A stretch of DNA of 64,000 nt from Carposina sasakii. Its lineage: Eukaryota; Arthropoda; Insecta; Lepidoptera; Carposinidae. The stretch covers positions 1,674,001-1,738,000 of the forward strand of contig CP053161.1 of assembly GCA_014607495.2 (NCBI GenBank), given 5' to 3'. Both the position numbers and the translations under genes were made by a program. Below are positions 12,735-22,059 of the stretch, in pieces (position 1 is the first letter of the stretch; each line of letters starts with the position of its first letter). The notes below the pieces were generated by a model. The model saw only the letters and a program-made list of their open reading frames with translations. It was not told the origin of the DNA and did not search any database.

Positions 12735-12950
12735 CTAGTGGACGCCCGCGACTACGTCCGCGTGGATTGCAGAAAAAATAAAATGACGATATTATCCGGG
12801 ATAAAATCATATTACCGGGATAAAAAGTAGCTATATGTTAAGTGGGACCTGTCACAACATATTCCTAAAACTGCACCGAAATCGGTTCAGCCGTTTCTGA
12901 GATTAGCGCGCACAAACATCGATCCGTTACAATTTTATTATATGTATAGA
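12735..12950 (-). mobile_element. Short non-autonomous Helitron, family H1
   Basis: Read on the minus strand the element starts TCTATACATATAATAAAA and ends in CTAG preceded by the GGACG...CGTCC hairpin. These are the usual 5'-TC and hairpin-plus-CTRR-3' ends of Helitrons. The 3' end is next to A at 12734, as expected for insertion between A and T. The 5' end abuts a GAA/GATA microsatellite (12948-12965). It is a shorter relative of copies 14904-15197 and 56704-57032. Similar microsatellite-associated elements are described in Lepidoptera as Lep1-type Helitrons; that family name is my inference. Confidence 0.75.
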
Positions 12951-13029
12951 AGAAGAAGATAGATAGATCAGGTTTCTATCGAGATCTATAATCCCTAATA
13001 AATACCCAGTCCGGGAAATAAATAGGAAC

Positions 13030-13330
13030 TTCATCCGTATGATACAAATTTTTAAAGCTCACCCAAATCCCCGCTATTCAGCCGACTTTGCCGCACGACG
13101 ACATGGACTTTCCCGGAATCGGCGGCGGTCTATTACGGAATCGATACGCAATACACCCGATCGTTTTCGAACAACATGTGAATCGGATTACCCTCCATAA
13201 CATCTTGATGTCCGACATCTGCGATCGAGCGAACGCGAGCAGATGTTTTTTATTATAACTTTTTTTACCGATCGACGCGCACGAGCCTCTACGCGAGCTG
13301 ATGGATTGAATAAGCAAAAAATTGCTTCGG
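13030..13330. other. GC-richer non-repeat block
   Basis: This stretch is richer in CG dinucleotides than its surroundings (for example GATCGAGCGAACGCGAGC and GATCGACGCGCACGAGCC) and matches no repeat in the window. The minus-strand open frames 13078-13317 and 13188-13376 have no recognisable domain. It could be conserved non-coding DNA; this is not provable here. Confidence 0.25.
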
Positions 13331-13389
13331 GAATGTCTGATGTGTGTAGCAGGTGGTTATTATTTTGCATACACATGTAGCCTTGTAGT

Positions 13390-13684
13390 CGTTGTCAGAC
13401 TATTGCAGTCCACTGCTGGACGTAGGCATCCCCCAGTGTACGCCACATAGCTCGATCTCCCGTTTTTGCCATCCAGTCACTACCAGCCGTCCTCTTTAAG
13501 TCATCGGTCCATCTGGCCGGAGGGCGCCCAACGCTACGCTTGCCGAGGCGCGGTCTCCATTCGAGAACCCGTTTACTCCACCGTCCATTGGTTCTACGAC
13601 AGATGTGGCCTGCCCACTGCCACTTCAGTCCGCTACATTTCGAGACTATATTGTCTGTCACTTTGGTCTTCTGCCGGATAATCT
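13390..13684 (-). mobile_element. 5'-truncated RTE-type LINE insertion
   Basis: The minus strand encodes the C-terminal end of an RTE-clade reverse transcriptase. The frame enters at the break with IRQKTKV and continues through KWQWAGHICRR, GRPPARWTDDLKR and YVQQW to a stop at 13395. It is open throughout, but has no start because the element is 5'-truncated. The 3' end (+ strand) carries the ATTGCAGTCCACTGCTGGAC signature of this LINE. A 10-bp target duplication, GCCTTGTAGT, flanks it at 13380-13389 and 13685-13694. The intact frame and exact duplication suggest a fairly recent insertion. Confidence 0.9.
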
Positions 13685-14903
13685 GCCTTGTAGTATTATA
13701 ATGTATTTCGCATGTAATATCGATTGAATTAATTAGGTTAATGGTGTACGTAAATAAATAATTTGCAAGATAATTTAGACCTAAATCTGTATATGCCTGT
13801 ACATAAATAAATACTCATGTTTATACTAAATAAGGTTCAATATTATAACTCAAGTTTCAAGAATATAGACGAAACGATGTAGGTATAACTAGCTCTAACC
13901 ATATTCTTAATACAACTGAGTGCAAGCAATGTTCGCATTGCATTTTCATAAACCGTAGAGAATTTAATTATATCGAATGATATACGATTTGTGGCGTTGT
14001 ATGAAATGAAAGTCGCGACAGTGCAGTATAAATTCCGCATGCGACATTAGTTACAGCGTTATGAGACTCGGACGAGGCGAGCGATGTGAAAATAGACCAT
14101 TTGGGAGCATCTCGTTTGGATTTTAGTGCTTGCTTAGTTTTATCGTTACATTTTGTCTTGAAGGCTACGAAATAACTAAGCTTCAATTTGAAATACGCTG
14201 TAGTAAAATCTACTTGATTTGAGCAAACAAAACATTATTCAACATGGAGAGGATCAAATAAAATAAAATTCCAGTCTCTATTTGAAATTTTATGTTTTTT
14301 TTATTTAGTTGAATCACACGACCACAGTTTTATATTTATTTGGCCTATTATTCGAAATTTCCAGATGAAATCTATTAAAAACAATATTAACTTAGTATAA
14401 AAAACCATCAGATTCCTTCTGTTAAGAAATAAAAATAATATTATTCAATGCTAAGCTTTTGTGATTGTCTGAAATATTGTACCTAACCAGGACAGCGCCT
14501 GTCTGGGTCGTAGGTTCTTTCGTTAAAATTCAGACATCTCGTCTCAGTCACGACAGCCAGCTTTACGACTGGAGACGCGAAAATCTTCAGTACAAATATT
14601 ACCCTTTTTACGACAATATTCCTCGGCTTAGCATACGTTGACGTTTATATTAGTATCGAGCATAATAGAGCAAGGCATATTGCAGCAATGGTTAATGAAG
14701 AGTCCTTTGTAATCATTTGACAGCACGCTTGGATGGAAGTCAATAGATTCTGGTCTGAAAAATGCTGGGTATTTATTGTGCGGAAATTGTATCCAAAATT
14801 TTCATGTGAAGTATTTGATTTATTTCGTGCGAGAATTTCGATAGCTTTGATTTTTTTATATTATTTTCTATTGTTAGTCTCGGGTATCTAGTTTAATGGA
14901 AAA

Positions 14904-15197
14904 TCTATACATATAATAAAAATTTAACGGATCGCTGTCTGTACATGGAAGATATATGAGAAAAAATATTATAGGAGACCTTTATCAACGCAATATTACC
15001 AAAAAAAAAAAGATTTTTGAAATTTTTGTCTGTTTGTCTGTGCGTTTGTGCACGCTAATCTCAGAAACGGCTGAACCGATTTCGATGCAGTTTTCAGGAA
15101 TATATTGTGACTGGTCCCACTCAACATATAGACTACTTTTATCCCGGTAAAATATTTTTCTGTAGTCTACGCGGACGGAGTCGCGGGCGTCCACTAG
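14904..15197 (+). mobile_element. Full-length short Helitron, family H1
   Basis: The element begins TCTATACATATAATAAAA and ends CGTCCACTAG, flanked by A (14903) and T (15198). A GGACG...CGTCC stem lies just before CTAG. The interior holds the family core (CTGAACCGATTTCGATGCAG and TATCCCGGTAAAAT). It is 294 bp with no coding capacity, so it would depend on a Rep/helicase protein supplied elsewhere. It is close to 56704-57032 over its whole length, including the rarer 5' third that the short copies lack. Confidence 0.85.
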
Positions 15198-15214
15198 TAC
15201 TAAATACGTTTAAT

Positions 15215-15362
15215 TTAAACCAACATTTTATTGAACTTGTACATCTCAAGTAACTATACCCTCAAAATTGGTCAGATCAGTGGCACCATGTGGTTCTAGC
15301 GGCCTTTGGTGCTCTGCCTACCCCGTAAGGGATAAAGGCGTGATTATATGTATGTATATATT
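15215..15362 (+). repeat. Tailed repeat family D, truncated copy
   Basis: The words CTTGTACATCTCAAG, TACCCTCAAAATTGGTCAG, TGGCACCATGTGGTTCTA and GCTCTGCCTACCCCGTAAGG occur in the same order as in 59558-59800 (+) and 28313-28584 (-). The right end is a TATGTATG-type tail. I read it as the 3' end of a retroposed element, LINE or SINE, with the class unresolved. Confidence 0.7.
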
Positions 15363-16820
15363 TAATTGAAAAAAAAAATAAGTTAGACGTCCTCCCGAAA
15401 ACGCCATGAGTCGCTCGACCTCTTGGAGTAATAAAAAGTTACGATACAACTTGAGTAAGACGAAAAATTATCTTTATAATATTACTTTTAAAAGTGAAAT
15501 AAATTGCACTGGTTCCGCGAATACCCCAGAACGAGTGAGACAGATTTTTAGATAAAAAGTTTAATATGTCATAATGAAATTAGGGGAATAAAGATTATGA
15601 TCATCAGGCGGAAAAATGATGAAACAAAGATAAAATTAACTAACCGGTATTGACGAAATCTAAAAACTAAAGTACCTTCCTTATGTACCTAAGAAATTAA
15701 TGTTAAAATAGTATATCGAGTTTCGATCGACATTTGATTAAAAAACGTGTGATGTCAAGAAACTTGTGATAAATAATCTTTACTAAAAATGACAAATAAA
15801 TCTCTACGAAGTTTTCCTCAATTTTTTTTTATTTGAAATTCATAGTCTCAAATAAAATTCTATAAAAGTTATTTCCGCGTTTTCCAAAATAATATTTTTA
15901 AGGGTGGTGAAAGAGGCGACAAAGTTTACGCAGACGAAGTAGCTGGTGAAAAGCTTAGTAAAGTAAGCATGTATAAGAAAAAGTGATATTTATGTTTATT
16001 TATTCCCAGCTCTTCATATCCATTAATTTGATATTTAAAATAATCCAATTTAATGTTTTCACGAGAATAATATTGATAAGTGACGGTTAACCGCGACATT
16101 TTCATTATTATCTACCTCGAACAGTGACTGCCGAATTAGTTTTGAAATTGTGGTCAAATAAATATAACCTATGTGGTGCTATCGGAAATAATGCAGTGTT
16201 TACAATAAACCGCGCTGTGTCAAATGGTGCAGGAAATTTGTGCCCTCTTTGTATTAAAATTTGGTTAGCGGTTTTAGAAATTAGTGTTCATCTAGTATGT
16301 ATGAACTAACATATGTCTTCGAAATAACGTTATTAATTATTTTCTTTTTGCTGCCAAACTTTTTAAGAATGTTTTTTGTTTGCTTTACTGTAAATTGCCA
16401 TTTTTAAATAGTACAATAAGTTTAAAAATGCGATAAAATGTTGTATCTTCCTGACATTTAAATAAGACTTTCCTGAATGTTCCGTATTCATTGTTTTAAT
16501 TACTTCAATATTTTTCAGTTGTGAAGAGTGGCAATCAACATAAATAATAATTATGATTTATTTATTGTGCATGAAATCATATTATTGCCCATTAAAATCT
16601 AGGTAATGCTCAATAAAATACTGCGGTATATGGATAAAAGATGTCACGATGATTCCCACGAAGGAAATGGTGTCTAATAGTTTGACACTTCCCACGCAGC
16701 CATGTTGCCTTATACGGTGGCCTATTCTGTATCGTTAATTGACCAGCATTTACTCACATAAATAACTTGGATTAGTTAGTTTAATTAATGTATGAGATAA
16801 TAAAAGTGTACCTATATTCT
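15363..16820. other. Unassigned sequence
   Basis: Nothing recognisable is seen apart from AT-rich DNA. A plausible acceptor sequence (TATTTTTCAG near 16510) has no matching exon and is probably chance. Confidence 0.5.
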
Positions 16821-16834
16821 TCTTATTTTTCTTT

Positions 16835-17015
16835 AGTCTATTGCAGTCCACTGCTGGACGTAGGCCTCCCCCAGGGCACGCCACAAGGCTACTGCCACAG
16901 GGGGGGGGTTTTGCCCATAGTCACCGCGCTGGGCAGGCGGGTTGGTGACCGCAGTGTGATTTTCAGACTATGTTATTAGTACGGGAGGCGCTACTGCCCA
17001 CCCCCCGGATACCCT
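16835..17015 (-). mobile_element. RTE-type LINE 3' end
   Basis: On the + strand the block starts CTATTGCAGTCCACTGCTGG, then AGGCCTCCCCCAGGGCACGCC, the reverse complement of the 3' terminus seen at 51984-52078. The minus-strand 3' untranslated region continues through a G/C homopolymer (CCCCCCCCC) and GGTCACCAACCCGCC. A TTCTTC run at 16819-16825 corresponds to the GAA tail. No target duplication could be set with confidence. Confidence 0.8.
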
Positions 17016-17177
17016 TAATCGTACGATACCCACGTAGACACCTATATGTTGTAATTTCATTACGCCCTTTGTATTTTTATACCTATACACTTCAATCTTC
17101 TTCAATATTAAAAGAGAGCTTTGGTAACATCGTCTGAAGGTATGATAGTATTTAGTAGAACACATTATCGCTTAGAC

Positions 17178-17505
17178 CAGTGGTTCCCAATTAGAGGTAC
17201 ACGTACCCCCAGGGGTACGCAAGGTTGCATCAAGGGGTACGCGGCGCGTACCAAAAAAACTAAAATTACCTACCAAGAAATATTTATACAACCAGATTTT
17301 TCAGAGTTGTGCAAAGAAAAACGTGCCCATTTGTCACATTAATAAAACTGGTGTTATCTGTCTCTTCTATTGTATTTTGATAGTAATACATTCTAAATAC
17401 TTACATCTGATTTCATCTCTTATTTATCGTTCCTGCAATAAGGGGTACGCGAGTTTGAGGTCTTTCATAGAGTGGTACGTAGAAAAAACTAATTGGGAAC
17501 CACTG
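17178..17505. mobile_element. hAT-type MITE with perfect 8-bp target duplication
   Basis: Terminal inverted repeats of 17 bp, CAGTGGTTCCCAATTAG at the left and its exact reverse complement at the right, enclose 328 bp. The 8-bp duplication GCTTAGAC lies at 17170-17177 and 17506-17513. The CAGTGG end and 8-bp duplication are diagnostic of hAT transposons. The interior repeats GGGGTACGC three times in the same direction (17212, 17234, 17442), which may be subterminal transposase-binding repeats. There is no coding capacity, so it is non-autonomous. Confidence 0.93.
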
Positions 17506-17608
17506 GCTTAGACGATCGCATGCCTATAGACCGTCAACAATATAATAATATCTAGAGAAGTACTGAATCCATCATACTAGTAATGTGATTGACTATCATA
17601 AGTGCAGT

Positions 17609-17692
17609 TATATAAGGTCTTTCAAAATTAGTGATTATCTTTTCTAGTTTCGTCTCACAAGATAATCATTAATTTCGAAAAGACCTTATATA
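17609..17692. repeat. 84-nt near-perfect hairpin
   Basis: TATAAGGTCTTTCAAAATTA at 17611 pairs with the complementary arm ending at 17690 (GAAAAGACCTTATA). The arms are about 32 nt with few mismatches and the loop about 16 nt. The size fits a microRNA precursor or a tiny foldback element. No second copy was found in the window. Which strand, if either, is transcribed is unknown. Confidence 0.6.
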
Positions 17693-18172
17693 TTATTATA
17701 GATTATACAGTAATGTTACAAGAGTATTGCGAAATATGAAATGGGTAAAATTAATGTAAATTTCGTCCCCTTTGAAAGAGTCGACTGCTTCTTTATTTTC
17801 ATGATCATGTAATAGTTCATTTTAGACAATTGCTCAGTTTAATTAGACAATTAGGCAGTACGCCAGGCGGATATAGGCATTAGATGATCTTTACATCCTG
17901 TGCACTATGATATATTCTATGCCAAATTATTTTAAATTGTTTATGTAGGCCGGGCTGTGCGTGCTGTGACCAATTTTATGACTTCACATTACTGCGAGTA
18001 CTTAAATAAATTAAATTTTATTATCAAATTAATCCTAATATTATGCCACCTAGTAAATATATAGATAAAAGATTTGAATTAAATTTATGTAAAATCCGCT
18101 GCCTGTCTTCACCCAAAGTATCTAATGGTGCACTGAATATCTTGTACAATTTTTATAATTTATTATCATTAT

Positions 18173-18375
18173 ATTATACATATAATAAAATTGTAACGGA
18201 TCGATGTTTGTGCACGCTAATCTCAGAAACGGCTAGACCGATTTCGATGCAGTTTTCAGGAATATATTTTGACTGGTATGTACCACTTAACATATAGGCT
18301 ACTTTTTATCCCGGATAATTTCGACATTTTGTTTTTTCTGCAGTTCTCGCGGACGGAGTCGCGGGCGTCCACTAG
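18173..18375 (+). mobile_element. Short non-autonomous Helitron, family H1
   Basis: The 5' end is slightly decayed (ATTATACATATAATAAAA instead of TCTATAC...). The 3' end is intact: GCGGACGGAGTCGCGGGC, CGTCC, then ACTAG followed by T. The body carries CTAATCTCAGAAACGGCTAG and TATCCCGGATAATTTCGAC. It resembles the + copy at 14904-15197 but lacks its 5' third. Confidence 0.8.
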
Positions 18376-18710
18376 TACTTTAATATGTCTGTCTATGCTC
18401 TGTAGAGCAATAAGATTAGCGTTCATTAGTCAAACGTATTTAATCAGATTCATAAAAAGCTCGTTTTTATTTCTGTTCTATTTAACCAAATTAGCCACAT
18501 TTTGTTCTTAGCGTATTTTATATATTCCGAAAGAGTTTAGTTCCCAGTGTTTGTCTGTTCGTATGTATTCACTCATTCGCAGCCACTGTTGTTTGTAAAC
18601 TTTGCAATGCATTTCTGCTAGTGGTTAACTTAGTCGATAAAACTAATGACAACAATATCGATAAAATTTTAGAAAGATTAGTATTATTAATATTATTTTG
18701 TATCTCTTTT

Positions 18711-19140
18711 GAAATTCTCGGGACTACAGAGTCCCGGTCCTTTGAGAGGCGTGCATCGGGCCGTAGCCAGGATGTAGAGGCCCTTTTAAGAGAACTTTAA
18801 TATGGTGTGAGATTCACATGGCGGATACCATCACTGACCGCACAATATGATACACCCGGTGATGGTCCCCGCCATGTGCAAGACTTTTGGAGTGCAGAGA
18901 TATGTCATGCGACGGGAAACATGGGCTATGGGGCTGAATGTTGGGTGGTTGGATAACTGGGCTATTGAAGGAGACTAACGGATGCCTGCCATTACAATCA
19001 AGTCTCAAAATTGCTAGGTGGCAGGCGGTGACTCGCCGACTCATTTCATGGGCCCCCTGAAACGTTTGGTGAGCGGCTAGGGTGGAGGGGTGCCCTTGGA
19101 ATTTAAACCGAAGCCAACTCGCCACTTACTCTGCATCTCC
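18711..19140. repeat. GC-rich block, probably a retroelement fragment
   Basis: The base composition differs sharply from the flanks. A strong hairpin lies at 18815-18878: CACATGGCGGATACCATCAC pairs with GTGATGGTCCCCGCCATGTG apart from two mismatches. A smaller one (CGGGACT-ACAG-AGTCCCG) is at 18719-18736. A 103-codon frame on the minus strand (18814-19125) has no motif I recognise. It runs directly into a family C repeat on its right, which supports a transposon origin. The class is not determined. Confidence 0.4.
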
Positions 19141-19200
19141 TTTTAGGTATATCGTAAGTGTCGACTAATGACCTCTAGCATTCTCTCTGGTGATATCCTT

Positions 19201-19330
19201 GCAACTTGTCACTTAGGAAACTTTACACTTGTCCACGCTATGCTAAACGTAGCTGTGAGATCTCCTTTATGATCCTGCAGCTCTGGCACCCCATTCTGGG
19301 TACACATCCGTGTCTATATGTATGTATTAG
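19201..19330 (+). repeat. Tailed repeat family C
   Basis: The block contains TCCACGCTATGCTAAACGT, GCTGTGAGATCTCCTTTATG, ATCCTGCAGCTCTGGC, CCCATTCTGGGTACACATCC and a TATATGTATGTAT tail. The reverse complement of the same word order is found at 20205-20375, 38641-38740, 44835-44965 and 62645-62745. Same-direction copies are at 30262-30416 and 62225-62352. It is a dispersed retroposon-like family; the class is unresolved. Confidence 0.7.
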
Positions 19331-19976
19331 TATTATAATACCTTATGCTTTTTAATAAAAGGTAACTTAAAGGCACTCGCTTCATGGCACAGAAATCATT
19401 TTAACCGTAAACTAGCACGGTCTTAATAAGTTTAAAACCGTTCTAGATTTACCTGGAATAAATTATGGATCGTGCATTTTTACCGTTTTTTTTATAACTG
19501 CGCGTGATTCTGAGGTAATGAATTAATTCTTGTTAGCGCTTTGTTGACTATGAAAAGTAATATTCTTTGCTAATTAATGAACAAGAATAATTGTTACTTG
19601 TCATGTCTATACAATAGTAGATAACTACAAATAGTTTTATCATCATTATGTACTTCAACTTGTATTTAATTCTTAACTCAAACTAAGCTCAGTTGCGATT
19701 TGTCTTCCTTAACAGAATTCTGTATAAAGAAATATGACAGCAGTCTCTATCGATATATTTCTGGTGCATCACTACGCGCGCTTCCCACGGCCCGGTTCTA
19801 ATGAGCCGTGTTGTGTTGAGTAATAGAGGGGAAGGAAGGAGGGAGGGGAGGAGGGAGAGGAAGCTTTTTGAAGAGTAAGTAACGTTTGCCCTCCTACAAT
19901 TTGTGTTACACATTTTCTGCGACTTTCAACTGCGATCTTTCTATAGAAAGAGTATGTCTTTAACCTATCTATTAAA

Positions 19977-20204
19977 TCCTGCTAATATTATAAACGCGAA
20001 AGTTTGTGAATATGGATGGATGCACGTTACTCTTTCACGTAAAAACGGCTTGAGCAATTTTAATAAAATTTAGTATGGAGTTAAGTGACACCCTGGATTA
20101 ACACATAGGCTACTTTTTATCCCGGGAAAATAATTATATCCCGGATAATTTCGACATTTTCTTTTTTCTGGAGTGCACGCGGACGAAGTTGCGGGCGTCT
20201 ACAA
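19977..20204 (+). mobile_element. Helitron-like element, diverged copy
   Basis: The 5' end reads A then TCCTGCTAATATTATAAACG, a common Helitron start in Lepidoptera. The body has AAAACGGCTTGAGCAATTTT and CTACTTTTTATCCCGGGAAA. The 3' end has the GCGGACGAAGTTGCGGGCGT motif, but the terminal CTAG is lost. It was probably inactivated by mutation at the 3' end. Confidence 0.7.
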
Positions 20205-20375
20205 TCTATCATACATACGTACATATTATACATATACAGCTGTGTTTTCCATAACAGAGTGGCCAGAACTGTAAGATCACGAAGGAGATCCCACATCCAC
20301 GTTAAGCATACAGGGGTCAGATGTAGTAAAATTATCAGTGACAAGTTCCTCCAAGTGCCTAAGAGAATGCCCTTG
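20205..20375 (-). repeat. Tailed repeat family C, reverse copy
   Basis: Starting from a TACATACGTACAT tail, the + strand reads GTGTTTTCCATAACAGAGTG, GCCAGAACTGTAAGATCACG, AAGGAGATCCCACATCCACG, then TTAAGCATACAGG. This is the reverse complement order of 19201-19330. It immediately follows the Helitron end, so one element was inserted beside the other. Confidence 0.65.
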
Positions 20376-20741
20376 AATCCCTTAGTCTGTCTTACAACAT
20401 GCACGGAAGTAGATGCAGCTGATGTATAAAACTACTGTTACTGACTGGGTGAGATAAATAACTTAGCCGAATATACTAGGCGTAGGAAGCTGACATTTTT
20501 CTTAAGAAGTTTAGGAGCTACGAAAAGATTTAGTTAATTTCTAAAAGAACGAGAAAAATGGGAATTCTTGCTGAAGCTGATGACGCAGCAAGAAGATAGG
20601 AGACTGGGTTAGTTAATTTCGAATTACTTAATGGTTAGTATGAACTTACTAACATTAACGTCTAATTAATAGTATGTTTACATGCTCGAAATGGCTGTCG
20701 GGCGAGGTGGGGTGAAACATCTGTTTATAAGCCATCTATTT

Positions 20742-20786
20742 TATGTATATGTATGTGTATGTATGTATATGTATATATATATATAT
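20742..20786. repeat. TATG/TA microsatellite
   Basis: Imperfect runs of TATGTA and TATATA. This is the left part of a simple-repeat cluster that continues to 21131. Confidence 0.85.
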
Positions 20787-20909
20787 AGATATTTTATTTA
20801 GGCGTGAAATAAATGGCTGGGAAAAAAAATTTTTTTTTTTGAAAAAAATTTTTAATTAATACTAACGAACAAATTATTTATACCACTATTTCCAACACTT
20901 CCCAGCGGT

Positions 20910-20911
<2 letters not shown>

Positions 20912-20957
<46 letters not shown>
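20912..20957. repeat. (TG)23 dinucleotide microsatellite
   Basis: A pure TG run of about 46 bp, likely length-polymorphic. The open frame through it (20915-21166) is an artefact of the repeat. Confidence 0.97.
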
Positions 20958-20958
<1 letters not shown>

Positions 20959-20959
20959 T

Positions 20960-21131
20960 GGAAATTCTAGAAAATACGGCATGCTTTATATTATATCACA
21001 TAGCTTTAAGTATTTTGTTAAAATTGGTTATGGAGGAGCGAGGTGCCTGAACAAGTATTGCATACTTACTAGGTGTCTCACCTTGTTTGTAAAAGAGATG
21101 AACGAAAATAAATTATTATTATTATTATTTA
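20960..21131 (+). repeat. Possible LINE 3' end with AATAAA and (ATT)n tail
   Basis: The block ends in GAAAATAAATTATTATTATT, continuing as ATT repeats. A polyadenylation-like AATAAA next to a trinucleotide tail is a common way for insect LINEs to end. The body (GGAGCGAGGTGCCTGAAC) matches nothing else in the window, so the assignment is tentative. Confidence 0.35.
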
Positions 21132-21587
21132 TTTTCATACCCATTTTTATCAACAGTGTTAATTAAAATAAAAAAAATTGTTTGTTATATTTTCTACTGA
21201 CGGTCGCGCACGAAAACAGGGAAAGAAAAAACAATCTACATGTCCGGTGGCTAGGCTATGCGTTGTCTGTTAGTTACTCAGTTATCAATATCTACTAGAT
21301 ATCAAAATGAAATTTAGATTTTTTAATTCCAATTTGGAAATTTTGTATGCAAACTATTGAAGATAAAATCTGAGATATAAAACATATCTCTAAATATCTG
21401 TTATTGCAAATCGGTAGAGTCCCTTCCATATAATAAATAACTCCCGTGTATGATTTTGCCACTAACAACCACACAGCAATAAAGCAACTAGCGCCATAGT
21501 TGAAAGGAGTTATTTGATGAAACGCACTTTAGGCTGTTATAAAGCAGTCGCCTAAAGCTATTTTGTTGCAAAATGAAGCACAGAGAC

Positions 21588-21767
21588 CGGCCCCCTTATT
21601 TTCTAACTAGCAAAAGCAAAGCGATAGCGAAAATTGTCCAATATTCGCTGATTGTTTGTCAAATTCGTATTAGATAAAAATCAAATTTTGACAGTTCAAG
21701 GCGAATATTGTACAATTTTCGCTTTCGCATTGCTTCTGCTTTGCTTTTGCAAGATACCTAATCGGCC
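21588..21767. mobile_element. Palindromic MITE family P, copy 1
   Basis: The left side has TAACTAGCAAAAGCAAAGCG then ATAGCGAAAATTGT. The right side is roughly its reverse complement (ACAATTTTCGC, TTTGCTTTTGC), with GGCC near both ends. The reverse complement of the whole element matches 27696-27884, including the asymmetric centre (AATACGAATTTGACAA). Two full-length copies show it is a mobile family. No target duplication is clear. Confidence 0.8.
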
Positions 21768-22059
21768 TACGACTGTTTGGATGGCCGGTGTTCTTATCCG
21801 TTATCGCCTCGGCGGGAGTGCATCGACCTCCCTGGTTACCCCTACTATAGTTTACGGTTGTAACTTACCTCAGTTTTTAGCTGTGGGTACTTCGTTTTAA
21901 TAGGTAATTAAATCCCCTGGCGCTTGTATAGTTGTAATCATGGAATTGTTTCATTATTTTCATTTAGTTTCATAAAATATTTCTTTTAGGCAAGCGCTTT
22001 CCATCTTAGACTGGAACGGTGCTTACATGGTGCTTATCATCAGGCGCGTTGTGGTCGAG

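Noticed and set aside
18814..19125. 103-codon minus-strand frame in the GC-rich block
   Set aside because: No known motif; it includes one arm of a hairpin and adjoins a dispersed repeat.
19130..19155. CTCCTTTTAG|GTATAT acceptor-donor fusion
   Set aside because: The GTATAT donor is weak and the site is within repeat-derived sequence.
20915..21166. Open frame starting with a Cys-Val run
   Set aside because: It is the translation of a TG microsatellite.
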